Below, piece after piece: positions 1 through 12,576 of a DNA stretch of 64,000 nt. Within the stretch, counting starts at the first letter, position 1, and every line of letters starts with the position of its first letter. The position numbers and the translations under genes were made by a program. The stretch comes from Pseudovirgaria hyperparasitica (lineage: Eukaryota > Ascomycota > Dothideomycetes > Acrospermales > Acrospermaceae). The notes beneath the pieces are model-generated. The model saw nothing but the letters and a program-made list of their open reading frames with translations, was not told where the DNA came from and did no database searches. The stretch is taken from positions 928,186-992,185 of the forward strand of contig NW_022985555.1 in NCBI RefSeq assembly GCF_010093815.1, given 5' to 3'.

Positions 1-36
1 GGCTGCTCCTTTCCGATCATTTGGCATTTCCATTCT

Positions 37-240
37 ATGCTCATTTCACCGGGCCAACCCCCAATAGCACAGATTCACAGCTTTTAGATCGCGACGACAT
101 CAGTCACTGCTATCTCAATACAGTATACCACGCTCGCGCACTGTCCAGCTTCTACGCTCTCTCTCGTCGAATTCTCCGCCGCCAGTTAGATTTCCTCCGA
201 TAACGTCCACACCTGGTTTCTACACCAAATGCTGGCATAG
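37..240 (+). promoter_or_regulatory. Leader of the histidine kinase gene with two small upstream ORFs
   Basis: Two ATGs precede the kinase start codon at 268. The first opens a 16-codon ORF at 37-87 and the second a three-codon ORF at 229-240 (ATG CTG GCA TAG), ending 27 nt before the main ATG. If both lie in the mRNA they could lower or condition translation. The transcription start is unknown, so this is inference from position only. Confidence 0.35.
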
Positions 241-267
241 AGTACAATTATACGAATCGCTCTAGCG

Positions 268-3200
268 ATGCCTGATTCCCAGACTTCGGCCGCTCTTGTC
301 GGTATTCTCTCCAACCTCGCCAAATCACACGATCCTTCACAAGACACCACATTTTCAGGACGCATAGCTGCAAATGGAACTCGGCAGTCCAAGATTCAGC
401 TGCCTGGCCCTGACGACCCAGAGAAACAGACGCTTGAACGTGAGCTGTCAAAATTAGCCGCCCGCATCTCTTATCTCGAAGCCAAAGCGAACGCAGTCAA
501 CGAACGCGCATTTCCTCTTACACCCAGCGAACCTCTTTCGTCTCCATTCAACCCAGATACCTCAGCTATCTCCGGCCGTAGTGCCCCTCCTGCCTTCACA
601 CGGTCTCAAACTGGGGCCACGAAAGAACAGAAGGCACAATGGGTCTCGAACTGGCTTGCTTCGAGGGACGAAGCCGACCAGCCTCCAAGTCAGGTCACTG
701 CTCTGACGGAAGAACAATTGAGCTACCTGCGAGACCACGTAAGCAAACAAGCGGAACAAATCCGTAGTCAACGAGAACACATTGAAGAGCTGCACAATGA
801 AGTCAAAACTACACTGGAAAGCCAGAATCGAGAGGTCAAGGAGAGCGTGGATGATATTGACGCTCTGAAAAGAGAGCTTGCGAAACATCAGCAGGCCAAC
901 CTTGCCTTCCAGAAAGCTCTACGTGAAATTGGAAACATTGTCACTGCTGTCGCCAACGGTGATCTCAGTTGCAAAGTTCTCATACACGCAAAAGAGATGG
1001 ACCCAGAAATTACTGTGTTCAAGCGCACTATCAACACTATGGTGGACCAGCTTCAAGATTTCGCCAGCCAAGTGACGCACCTTGCAAAGGAAGTCGGCAC
1101 CGAAGGCAGACTTGGTGGCCAAGCTTGTCTTCCTGGCCTCGGAGGTATTTGGGCTGAATTGACCGACAGCGGTATGTTGACGATCAGGCTTGTTTTGATA
1201 CCTGTCTAACCCTATCTAGTCAACGTTATGGCGAAGAATCTCACCGATCAAGTGCGAGAAATCGCTGTAGTAACAACTGCGGTAGCGGATGGCGACCTCA
1301 GTCGTAAGATCGAGCGTCCCGCACGTGGCGAAATTCTCCAGCTACAGCAGACTATCAACACTATGGTGGATCAGCTCCGTTCTTTTGCTACTGAAGTTTC
1401 AAGAGTCGCCAAGGATGTCGGCACTGAAGGTGTTCTCGGTGGCCAAGCTCAAATTGAGGGCGTCAAAGGCATGTGGAACGATCTGACAATCAACGTCAAT
1501 GCGATGGCCTTCAATCTCACGACACAAGTGCGCGACATTGCTGAAGTTACCACTGCCGTGGCTCAAGGAGATCTCACACGTAAGGTTCATGCTGAGTGCA
1601 AGGGAGAAATCCTCGAACTCAAAATAACCATCAATTCTATGGTGGAACAATTGCAGCAATTTGCACATGAAGTGACGAAAATTGCGCGAGAAGTCGGTAC
1701 TGAAGGCCAACTCGGTGGACAAGCCACTGTACATGGCGTCAAGGGCACATGGGCAGAACTCACTGAGAATGTGAACGGCATGGCCATGAACCTAACTACA
1801 CAGGTGCGCGAGATCGCAGAAGTGACAACTGCTGTCGCCAGGGGTGATCTCAGCAAGAAGGTTAATGCAGAGGTGCAAGGCGAGATTTTGGAACTGAAGA
1901 GCACCATCAACACCATGGTGGACAGATTGAGCACATTTGCCTTTGAGGTCAGCAAAGTAGCTCGCGAAGTCGGTACTGAGGGTCAGTTAGGAGGCCAGGC
2001 CGAAGTGAGGAATGTGGAGGGTAAATGGAAAGATTTGACGGACAACGTCAACACAATGGCCAAGAACTTGACTTCCCAGGTCCGTAGTATCTCCCAAGTC
2101 ACGCAAGCTATCGCACAAGGAGACATGAGCAAGCGAGTGTCGGTGAATGCCGAAGGCGAGATTCGTCTGTTGAAAGACACCATCAACGATATGGTGGGTC
2201 GTCTTGACGACTGGTCCCTGGCTGTCAAGCGTGTCGCACGAGACGTGGGCGTAGACGGCAAGATGGGTGGTCAGGCTGATGTTGATGGCATCGCTGGTCG
2301 CTGGAAAGAAATTACCACCGATGTCAACACAATGGCACAGAATTTGACATCCCAAGTGCGCGCCTTCGGGGATATTACAAATGCTGCCATGGAAGGAAAA
2401 TTCACACAGATCACTGTGGAAGCGTCTGGAGAAATGGACGAGCTCAAGCGCAAAATCAACCAGATGGTTGCCAGTCTACGTGAAAGTATTCAGAGAAATA
2501 CTGCAGCCAGAGAGGCTGCCGAACTCGCCAACAAGACCAAGTCTGAATTCCTTGCCAACATGTCACACGAGATTCGGACGCCCATGAATGGCATCATCGG
2601 AATGACGCAGCTCACACTCGATACGGATCTTACCCATGCTCAACGAGAGATGTTGACAATCGTGCACAACTTGGCTGGTCAACTTCTTACTATCATTGAC
2701 GATATTCTGGACATCTCAAAGATCGAGGCGAATCGTATGGTCATGGAGGAAATCCCATTCTCACTGCGTGGTACCATCTTCAACGCGCTGAAGTCACTGG
2801 CTTCGCGTGCGAACGAATCGAAGCTGAATCTGGCGTATGAGGTCGATAACACTGTGCCAGACTATGTAATTGGCGATTCTTTCCGCCTGCGACAGATCAT
2901 CCTCAATCTGGTCGGCAATGCCATCAAGTTTACCGAGGGTGGCACAGTTAAGGTCGCTATTGACGCCGGCGACCAGGTGAATTGCAGTCCTGACCAGTAT
3001 ATGTTCAAAGTTGTTGTATCCGATACTGGAATTGGTATCAAGCGAGATAAACTCAATCTGATCTTTGATACGTTCCAGCAAGCTGACGGTTCTACCACGC
3101 GAAAGTTCGGTGGAACCGGCCTTGGACTATCAATCTCAAGGCGACTAGTCACTCTTATGGGTGGAAGAATGTGGGTGGAATCTGAGTATGGAGTAGGAAG

Positions 3201-4373
3201 CCAGTTCTACTTTACCGTCAGGGTACGTTTCGGCAATCCTGATGTCAGCGTGCTTGCACAGAACCTGCACCCGTACAAGCAACACAATGTCCTCTTCCTC
3301 GACCAAGGCCACACCAATTATGGCAAAGATATCGCACAGCATCTCAGGGCACTCGAGCTCACCCCCCACATCATTAAAGCGGAGGACAACATCCCGATTC
3401 AAGAACTACATGCCGCCATCGGTAACGCTTACGATTGCATTATCGTTGACTCCAATATGACCGCTCGAAAACTGCGTAACGCCGAACGCTTCAAGTATAT
3501 CCCTCTTGTGATGGTCACGCACCGAGTTTCCGTCGGTCTGAAGTCCGCACTCGAGGACGGCATTTCCAGTTACATGACCGTACCATGTCTATCGATTGAT
3601 CTTGGCAATGCTCTCATTCCCGCACTCGATGGCCGTGCCGCGCCATCTGTGTCGGACCACTCCAGGTCATTTGACATTCTTCTCGCAGAAGATAATTCAG
3701 TCAACCAAAAATTGGCTGTCAAGATTCTCGAAAAATATCATCACACGGTAACTGTCGCAAACAACGGTCTTGAAGCTCTGGAGCACGTTAAGCTGAAGCA
3801 CTATGATGTGGTGCTCATGGACGTGCAGATGCCTGTCATGGTGAGACGAGCTTCCTGTATATATGCTTTTCCATGTACTAACTATATCGTCAGGGTGGGT
3901 TTGAAGCGACTGGTAATATCCGAAAGTGGGAGCGAGAGAATGGTATGGAGCGAACTCCTGTCATTGCACTCACGGCACACGCCATGGTCGGCGATCGCGA
4001 AAAATGCCTTGAAGCTGAGATGGATGACTACCTATCGAAGCCTCTCAAACAAGCACAACTGATACAGACTATTTTGCGTTGCGCTACCTTTCCACAACCC
4101 AGGAAAGAGCACGATAGCGGAAGCACGTCGAAGCAAGATTCCGAACCTCCAAGCCCAAACAGTGGCAGAAACTCTCTGAACCCAAGTAGCGCAAGGAGGC
4201 CCGGCATCGAGCCCAGAGGATATACCGAAACGGGTGGCCAGAGCAGCCCAAAGCTCTTGGCTACAGATCAAACAGATCAGGTTGATAGAGTGAGTGGCGG
4301 CTCTCCCGATCCTCCTCCTCCTTCCACCGGTTTTTTCGGCTCAATGCTCACTGCTATCGGTCTTCGTCGTTGA
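268..4373 (+). CDS. Group III hybrid histidine kinase (Nik1/Os-1/Bos1 type)
   Basis: Exons 268-1171, 1220-3840 and 3894-4373 give 1,334 aa, the usual length of this class. An N-terminal region of about 210 aa with a coiled-coil-like stretch is followed by six HAMP units, several ending in the GTEG-LGGQA pattern. Next come HisKA with the H-box [11 protein letters not shown] (His about 751), an ATPase domain with N-box (NLVGNAIKF), DTGIGI and GGTGLGLS motifs, and a receiver domain with phospho-acceptor Asp about 1169 in LMDVQMP and the conserved Lys in LSKPLK. The second intron splits the receiver directly after that motif. The family is a cytosolic osmosensor acting above the Ypd1-Ssk1-Hog1 pathway and is the target through which phenylpyrroles and dicarboximides act. 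No transmembrane segment is evident, as expected. The C-terminal tail is Ser/Pro-rich. The family call is firm. Confidence 0.96.
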
Positions 4374-5904
4374 AATCATTGCTAACGCTCAGTCGTAGCT
4401 TTTGATCCGGTCACACAGCGGCTAAAGATGTGATCATCCTCTGCTATCTCTCTTTCGCATACTCGTCGACACATATCATGATCACCAAATACTGCGACCG
4501 TCTCGCAGCTATCGCCCCCGATCTACCCCAAAGCTGTGCGCCTGGACGACTCTTTCGTGTCTATGCCTTTCCTCTTGCGATCAATCCATCATCATACCTC
4601 GGTGTACAGGCGTTGATGATTGACATTATATGTCTATGATTTTTGTTATAGGGCTTGGGCTGGAGTTCCACCCGCGAATGCCAACGCGGCGGTTCCGCAA
4701 ACTGCAGTCCTTGGCCATTTCCTTTCTGCTCTCTCTCTTGGGACCTGGGCTCTGTATTTCTTCTGGTTGGAGAAGGGGGTTAGGTTCGTAGACGGAGAAC
4801 AATGTTCCCTTCATCTGCCAAAATGGCGCTCCCTACTACAATACCTAGTATTGCTGGTTGTGCCAGTCGCTCACTCCCTGTCGGACTCAGGTTCTCCCCC
4901 GCGGTAGTGAAGTCGGGTCCATGTTATGTTTTGAGCGTTCTTGCTTATTGGTTCACATGTATTCGATTTTTTTGACGGACGAGTGTGGGCATATTGTGTG
5001 GCATGGGGAGACGGGAGACAAGGGGGGAACGGAAATTCCGGACTGGGCGATGATGTGTCTGATGTCTGTTCCTCACGTCGGCATTGTGTTTTTCAAGCAG
5101 CCAGCAACCAGTAAAGTGCGAAAGGGTATTGCGCATACGCCACGGCGAATCGGACTGGTTCTAGCAAGTAATCAATCAACGAATGATCGAATCCAAACTA
5201 TGTTGGGTCAGAATATTCCTAGTCTTGTTTTCTTCGGATCGTGGTTTCATGGTGATTTCGTGGTGATTTTGTCATGTCATGGTGTTCTGCGTCGTGCGTG
5301 TTCGTGTATCTGTCTGTCTGTCTATCTACCTAGCTTTCGACGTATACGTACGTTGTATCTGGCAAAACGCATCAGACTCCAATCTAAAAAGTCTAGTCAA
5401 CCTTCCATCTCCCTCCCAGCAAGCCATCGACTTAGCAGCCTGAAAAGCAACCACCCCGACATCTGCAAAACCCTCGTGATCCCCGTCCGTCAGTCCGGAA
5501 ACGTCGTGTATGAGAGAGCCAGCCTCGCTGTGCCCGGATCATTTCGCTCTTATGAACGAATACATCAGACTGTGGAGCAGTGATATACATACATGTCATG
5601 TCAGAATTGCAATTCGAATGACAGACGTAGTTCTCTGGAGACTAGCCATCACTCTATTTGTCAAAACAGCAGATGAACGGCGATTTATAGGAGAAAGGGG
5701 TCATGATTTGATTCATCCCGGTGCGTGCACACAGGACGACCGTTGATTACCTAAATTCGTTGGGGCCATCGATCCCATTGACTCGTTGACCACGCACGCC
5801 AGAACAAGATCGATACCCAAGCACCGCGCTATGCATTTTATTCACACACACACACACATTTACCACCCCAGTGCCATGAGCACATCATTCCTATAAAATT
5901 GCAA
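4374..5904. other. Intergenic region between convergent genes
   Basis: This is the shared 3' flank of the histidine kinase and the Ngg1 gene. It holds an open frame at 4858-5583 that begins on TTG, has no recognisable motif and is rejected as a gene. A (CA)8 microsatellite lies near the right edge. Nothing else is supported. Confidence 0.6.
5843..5858. repeat. (CA)8 microsatellite
   Basis: A perfect dinucleotide run about 45 bp downstream of the Ngg1 stop codon. Confidence 0.9.
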
Positions 5905-7889
5905 TCACTCCTCCTGTTCGTTCCAGCCCTCTTCTTCCTTGCGCATATACTCGCGCATGATTTCTTCCTTAAAGATGCTCTCCTCGGGCAGTTTCGCCTT
6001 TCCATAATCGACGACCGGACCGATGACGCTGTTCCACGTAGCCTTTCTGTCCATGAGCATACGAATGGGCTCACCGACGGCAGGTCGTTGTGTGCCACCG
6101 GCAACCGGGTGACTGCCACCGCCCGCGCCGCCGGGGCGTTTCTGGATCTTCTTGCCCTTGCCCATGTTCCGGTTGCGCTTGAGATAGGCGGCGTTGAGCT
6201 GGTTGTCGAGGTCGTCGGCGATCTGCTGGTATTCCTGCATTGCCATGCGATCCGAGGTCAGCTCGCTGATGCGAGCTTTGCGCGCGCCATTAATGATGGA
6301 TTGTTTTCTTAGTTCGGACTGAAGCAGGCGCAGGCGAGCGGCTACTTCATCGTCGTAGTGGCCGACGTAGTTTGGAGTGTCTTCCGGTGCCAAGAAACCT
6401 ATGTACCGTAGCTCCTGCAACATTCGATCGTCGAGACTTTGGTAGTCGCCTTTGCCGACCTGAGGTGGAGCTTTCCAGCCGGGAGCCTCGGACTCTGGCA
6501 TATGTGTTGCAGGAGAGAGACCATTCGGTGGCTGTTGTGTTTCTCCGTCGATATCCATAGCGCCGGAGTCACCGTTGACGCCGTTGGGCTCGTTGGTAGA
6601 CTCGCGTCGCTCGGGCCTAAGCGTGGCGAGCAGACGGGATACGACCGGGCCTACCGAGATGTTGTTTTGCTCTAGCTGGTCATCGCCCATCTGATCGTAT
6701 GAGCCGCGAGGGTCGTACGGAGGATAATGTTCGGATGACGGGTCAATTGCCATTCCTCCGTCTTCCTCAGCCCATATCTCTTTGTAGCTGCGAGGACCGC
6801 GCGGTGGGAGGACAAAGGGGGTTATGCGGTCACCCTACATATGGTCAGCTATAATGCAGGAAGGGCTTGTATTGAAACGTACTCTTTCCTTGAGAAATGC
6901 TGCATCTTCTTCGGTCAGTGGCCGAATGTATGGTTCAACATAATGTCCGAACGCCGTCGCTGTTACCTGCGACTGGGCCTTTCCAGCACTGAAGTCTTGG
7001 TCCGGCGGAGTGCCAGCAGTGAGGTCGTGCAGGTCGCTCTTCGGGAAAACGTTCACACACAGAATCTCTTTCTTCTCTTCGTCGGACATGCCGGGTGTGA
7101 TATCTCGGATATGGTATACAGTGGGATCATCGAACTCGACTGGATTTGGACCAAAGGTTTGGAACTTGGGAACTGGTTTCATTGGAGGTGGTTGATGCGA
7201 GGCATCAGAATTCGTTGGTGAGGGGGCTCCATCTGCTGGAGCGGTGCCTGCGGAGGGTGGAGCTTGGGACACGGGAGATGATATCGAAGAAGAGGTTTCT
7301 GTATAATTTAGTGTGTGACACTTGGTACTCAAAGCAGGCCATATGTCTTGGGGCGAGCCTGTCTGAGATCCGGCGTAGAGAGTGCACCAAACATACCTTT
7401 GTGAACATCAACACCATCTTGCCTCGCCAGGCCGTGGGCCCCAACTGCCAGTGGCCGATCCTCTGAGGCTCGTTTACTCATCTTCTTGAGCTTGCGCTTC
7501 CTCTCTTCGGCCTCTAGATTCTGGCTCTCTTTGTTCCGCTCTTGCTCCTCATGCTCCTTCCTCTTCGCCGTGACTTCCCTCAGCGCACGGTCGCAAGTTT
7601 CTCCGCGTTGTTTCAACTGGTTCACAAATGAATCTTTAATCTTGTCTTGCATGGATCCAAGAGCAACCGAGCTAGGGATGTTTGGGCTGGTGCCATTTCT
7701 ATCCAATACATCTTCGAGTGTTATGGTGGGGTTCACAATAAGAGGGTTGAGTGAAGTGTTAAGGTACAGGCTTGTGTGGGTCGGCTCAACAGTGACGGAA
7801 ACTGGAACCGGAGTTGTGTTTCGTGACTTGGAACGACGGTCGCGCCCATGCGATTTGCTCGGCTTGCTTTTATCACTTGTCGGAGCCAT
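5905..7889 (-). CDS. NGG1: Ada3/Ngg1, SAGA histone acetyltransferase adaptor subunit
   Basis: Exons on the minus strand are 7889-7397, 7298-6883 and 6834-5905, giving 612 aa. The start chosen is the MAPTSDKSKPSK methionine, because fungal orthologues begin with a similar basic MAP segment; an in-frame start at 7928 would add 13 residues. The middle carries the conserved Ngg1 block with FGPNPVEFDDPTVYHI, TPGMSDEEKK and YVEPYIRPLTEEDAAFLKER, directly joined by splicing to a GDRITPFVLPPRG segment. A charged region near residue 115-165 looks coiled-coil. The C-terminal exon holds the ADA3 domain (YIGFLAPEDTPNYVGHYDDE). The family links Gcn5 and Ada2 in SAGA/ADA and acts in the nucleus on histone H3. 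It is convergent with the histidine kinase gene and divergent from the RING gene. Confidence 0.92.
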
Positions 7890-9400
7890 GTGGAAGAGGA
7901 GGGGGATCGGATTCGCTTGGGCGGACACAGAGCGGTCTCAAAGCGACAGAATACGAGATATTTGACCAGCGCTCCTTGACTATCGCAGTACAGTGAAGGT
8001 CAAGCAGTCAAAGGCGTGTATTTGCTGCCGATCCGCCAAATTCGAGTGGCCGAGCGAAGTGTGAAAGTGTCCACGATGCGCACGCGCTGACAGTCTGCCG
8101 TTGCACTGAGACTAAGCCTGATTAGTGGTTTTGATGCCTAAGGCGACAAGGCCTATAGGCTGCATTGACAGGCATCTGCGGTTTATCGTCTACCGTCATC
8201 CGCAACGTTCGAGGTTTGACGGAACGCACATCATGGCAAGAAACAAAGCTCTCACAGGTGTAAGATATCCATGAAGAGTTCATGAGAGAGACCCACGCTT
8301 GTCTCTCATTCCACAGCGCAGATAAATGCTGGCAGTGGTAATTGAGCCTTTGATATACTATGTCCAGCTTTGAGATGACAGATGATGCCCCCCGGAACGA
8401 ATAGTGCGGAGTAAATAGCGAGGTAGGTTTGCACGACCCACGATCCACGACCCCAGCGGAGACGGCAGAGCAACCGGCTGTGACCACATTACACAAACAT
8501 GGGTCATGATCCTGACCATGTGAGGGGCCACGCGAGCTGCTCTGGTGTCCTGTACAATCCACACAGCAGACTGTTTATCTCGGTCCAGTCTGATGCCTTG
8601 ATGTTTGATGTGAGGTATCTCTTGAAACCTGCCCGAGTGAATTGCATGTTGCAGGAAGGAAGACTATAATTGGAAAAGACAGCCAAGGACTGAAAAGACC
8701 GAGACCTTCCGGAGCGATGGAAGTGGAGCCAGCGCTAAATGGTGGCACGACCTGAACAGTCCGGGAGGGTGGTCCTGTCCGTCCATAAGATCAGTGATGC
8801 TCTAGTATACCCGTGGACAAGGCATCGAGAATGTGTACAGAGGAGAAGCCAGAGTATAATCATTACGATCATCCAAGTCGTTAGCTGAAATGAAAGTGGA
8901 CTCGTCGACTTGGCCTTACGGCTTGGCAACCCCAGATAAAAAAGCTTGTTTATCGGCGCTTGGGACATTATGCGCCAATGCAACTGTCTCCGTCAACCGT
9001 GTTCCGTGCGAGCTACCCCGGGGAGACGGGCGTGGGCGTTCGGCCGCGATTCACTCTGCCTCCCTTACCGCCGCCGCCCACCACCCGTCGCTCACCCTCT
9101 CACTCACACACACTCTCTCTCTCTCACATCTCTGTATACGTCCTTGTCCCTCCTCGTACCAGTCTTCTATCCCAGATCCCTGACTGTCGCGTGCTTGCAA
9201 CCACTATTTCTGCATATTCCTCATTTGTCGCTCGCTCAGCCTTTCTTTTTCCCCCAGCAGAGCATCCGGATGGCTCTGTCAATTTGAACGCCTTCCGCCA
9301 CCACCACGCTATCGTTCCATACTGATGCCGCTGTAATACCTCCATCACAATGCGCATTTGTTCTCGCAAACTTCCCTTATCTCGGTAGTAATTCCTCGAA
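7890..9400. other. Divergent intergenic region between Ngg1 and the RING gene
   Basis: About 1.5 kb without a supportable gene. The right half, from about 9030, becomes pyrimidine-rich with short CA and CT runs near 9103-9125, typical of a fungal promoter or leader. Short open frames here have no recognisable motifs. Confidence 0.6.
9270..9388 (+). promoter_or_regulatory. Three small upstream ORFs before the RING gene
   Basis: ATG-initiated mini-ORFs lie at 9270-9287 (five codons), 9324-9335 (three codons) and 9350-9388 (12 codons). The last ends 12 nt before the main ATG at 9401. If the mRNA starts upstream of 9270, all three would be scanned first. Confidence 0.4.
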
Positions 9401-11219
9401 ATGACTGCTCAGGCCGTCAGCTTCTTTACCATCGCCTTCCCAGACCCCTCACTCCCGACCACTGAATCAGATCAATATGACACACTGAACGTATGTCCAT
9501 ACAGCACCGTTGAAGCGAGAACCATGTTGCTGACCATAATGTCCGATAGTCATCCGTTGCCTTTCAATTCGGGTTTGCAAATAACATCCGAACTCTATCT
9601 ACAAACAACGTGCCTAATACCGACGGCGTCAAAGGCCTCCTCTACGTTCCCGACCTAACTACAGACGAATGCAAGAATGAAACTTCTTCATTAATCCCCG
9701 CGAATGCCACTCGACGAGAAAATCTCCCAGACGGAAACTATATACTCATAGGCCTTGCGCCATGGACCCGTCCCCAGTGTGTGCTGGAATTCCTCAATGG
9801 CACAAGCGGTTCTGCCATACATGGATTCATATTCTATCTACCCAACAATGGAACACAAATACCACCCTTGCCAAACGATCCCGTCTGGGGCCTAAATGAT
9901 GGAGGTCAATGGAAGAAGAATAACAGATTCCCTGTATGGACGATTCCTGGCTTGTATGGTGCAACTACAATGAACCAACTGGGGCTCTATTCTGGGAACC
10001 TTACGCAAGTACCACACGGTCACCAACTTGCAGATACATATCCGCCAAGCGAATTCATCAGACTATACACAGTCATTGGTATTGGTATGTTATGTTGAGA
10101 CCACATCGCTTTGTCTTTGATCCCTAATCAGCATCAGACAAATCGAACCCCCTCCCGAGCTTATGGGTCTTCCTCCTCATCACCCTGGGTCTACTCTTAC
10201 TCATCATAGGAACAACATCATTGTTCATGCACGTAATCCAACGAAAGCGTCGAAAGCTACTTCGACAGCGAATTGTTGATGGCGAAGTCGATTTGGAGGC
10301 TCTAGGAGTCAAGCGCCTCACTGTTCCGCAAGAAATTTTAGACAAGATGCCAATACATGCTTACAAAGCCGATGTTGTTTCCGAACCACTGAACCCTTCG
10401 AGAGAGACGGTCCTTCGGCAGAGCTCTGCCGAGTCAATTGCTGGCTGCGCATCGAGCCCGACGAGTTTGATAATTCCGAATCATGCGCAATCCAGTCTAT
10501 CTCAGCCGACATGCGCAATCTGTCTTGATGATTACATACCTGAAGAAACTCTAGTTCGCGAATTACCTTGTAGGCATATCTTCCATCCGGAATGTGTCGA
10601 TACGTTTTTGCTCAATAACTCTTCTCTTTGTCCAATGTGTAAACATTCGACCCTGCCGAGAGGTTACTGTCCGTCGGTAATTACGAACGCGATGGTGCGA
10701 CGTGAACGAATGGTCAGGAGACAACGAGAGCGTGCAGCTGCCAATGCTGCCAATGCTGCGATACCGCCGCCTGATGGTAGTGTCTCTCGTGTTCACACCG
10801 GCCCTAGTGCTGCAATGCGTCGGGCTCTGACAGGCATTAGTGGTCGACGAAGCCTCAACGCGTCTGATACACTCGGAGCAAACGGCAATATGACCACAGA
10901 CCATTCAGCTAATTCACATCGATCTGGTCGCGATATCGAGATGGCTACATCGATCCCCGTTCCCGCTCCAGTCCTATTGAACGCATCCTCAGGCACGAAC
11001 GACGAGCGGCCTACTCACTCAGCTCCTCCTGTTCATGCGACATATGATGAAGTTTGCCCGGTACCGAGCTCTGCGCCACCGCAAAGTCGAAGCGAATGGG
11101 CTCGAGGTCGAGCGATGCATCTGCTTGGACGTCATTCCCGTGTAGTCGACCCTGACGAAGAAGAGCGACACAGAGGTACTATCAAACGACTATGGAATCG
11201 TGTATTTCCCAGTTCATAA
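9401..11219 (+). CDS. Membrane-anchored PA-like/RING-H2 protein, putative E3 ubiquitin ligase
   Basis: Exons 9401-9490, 9550-10084 and 10132-11219 give 570 aa. The N-terminal 210 aa resemble a protease-associated lumenal domain with several N-glycosylation sequons (NETS, NATR, NGTS). One strong transmembrane segment (LWVFLLITLGLLLLIIG, about residue 220) is followed by a basic stretch (IQRKRRKLLRQR). A RING-H2 finger begins CAICLDDY and continues with LPCRHIFHPEC and CPMC, giving C3H2C3 spacing. The tail is long and low-complexity. The order lumenal domain, TM, RING matches endomembrane E3 ligases of the RNF13/Tul1-like style. No clear signal peptide is seen at the chosen start, so an extra 5' exon is possible. 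Substrate unknown. Confidence 0.85.
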
Positions 11220-11880
11220 TGCTCTTTAGCCTCAGATCTTCAGTCTGTTCTTGCTGTTTCACGAAGCGTAGTGGTCATGGCATATAAACTTTTTTGCACG
11301 ATTGTTCATGATTCATATCCTAGCGTACATATACCACGGTCGTCTGTTGTATTAGGTAGGTGCATTGGTGGACTATACGTATTTCTGATAGGAGGTGGCG
11401 GAGCTACATACCCCATGAGCTCGTTCTTGAGCTACGAGCGACGTTGCATTATTAATTCAGACTATACACATTCTTCCTCTACTATAATCATACTCACTCC
11501 TTGGAGCTGACTTACCCTCACTTGGGCGACATGCAACTTAGCTACCACTTTCAACATACATACTACTTACACCTCATGCGAAAGCTCCTGCATTCACCTG
11601 ACTTCGCAGCTATTTTTGACGCTACAGGCAATGGCATAGCAGGATCAATGACCGCCTCCGCTGACTGTAATCACTAGATGCACATGACAAGTCCACGAGT
11701 GTCTGTATATACTGTAATATTTCATTTGAAGGAGTGACAAGGTATCTGACCCATATTTCCAAGGAGCGTCCAGTAGTCCCACTTTTCCATCATAGACCGA
11801 TTCCCTTTGTTGCTCATCCTCATTTTTATTGCATTCTTTACCTCTTTAATTCCACGCGATATGGATGATTCATGATCAGG
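11220..11880. other. Convergent intergenic region
   Basis: The 3' flanks of the RING gene and the HsbA-like gene. I see no gene, RNA or repeat here. Confidence 0.6.
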
Positions 11881-12576
11881 TTACGCCTCAACAGCGACCT
11901 CCTGCATCATCTCAACACCCTCTACACCGCGCATGATGCGCGAGATGGGCTGTGCCTCGCGCTTCGCCAGAACGCTTGAGATGGCGCTCAACAGGCTCTG
12001 GAGCAGGCCTGTGACCGTCGACGTGAGGGTCGAGATCTGGCTGGCGCCGGATGCGACAGCGGACGTGAGAGCGCTCAGGAGTGAGGAGACGCCGGAAGTC
12101 AGGGCCTGCACGGCGGTGTTCAATAGTGCTCCAGCACCCGGGATGTTCTTCAGAAGCGCGACCTTGGCGGTGAGGGAGGTGATGAGCGTCTGGGTCGCGG
12201 TGGTCATGCCAGTGAGCGCGGACAGGATGGCGGTCGTGTCGGTGGCGGAGGATACGGTGGGCAGTGTGCGGACGAGCCCGACGGCCGTGGTGGTTCCGGT
12301 GGTGACGGTGGTCAGGCCGGAAACGATTTGCTGTGGAGAGAGAGTGTGTTAGTGAGTATTCTGGTCTGGCAGGAGAGGGGAAGTGAGATAGGGACGGCTT
12401 ACAGGGAAGATGATGGCGGCGTTGGCAGAGGTGAGCTGGTTGACGGTGGTCTGGAGCGCTTTCACGCGTGTGGTCACATCGTTGAGGCCGGAAATGACAT
12501 CAGCAGCTGTTGCTGCCATGGTCACTGGCACGGACACGGCGACGGCGGCGGTGAAGATCTTCTTGAAGGAAACCAT
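11881..12576 (-). CDS. Small secreted HsbA/galactomannoprotein-like surface protein
   Basis: Two exons (12576-12403 and 12330-11881) give 207 aa. The start MVSFKKIFTAAVAVSVPV is a signal peptide with likely cleavage after about residue 22. The mature part is Ala/Ser/Thr/Leu-rich, amphipathic, cysteine-free and predicted helical, with a recurring SLL/TLT/SAL spacing. This fits the hydrophobic surface-binding protein A / cell wall galactomannoprotein family, whose Aspergillus members bind hydrophobic surfaces. Near the C-terminus a KREA motif resembles a Kex2/Ste13 processing site and would release a 24-residue tail. A TATA-like element lies about 135 bp upstream. The family assignment comes from composition and layout rather than a diagnostic motif. 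Confidence 0.75.

Noticed and set aside
4858-5583. 241-codon open frame downstream of the histidine kinase
   Set aside because: It opens on TTG, has no domain or conserved-looking segment, and lies where 3' flanking sequence is expected.
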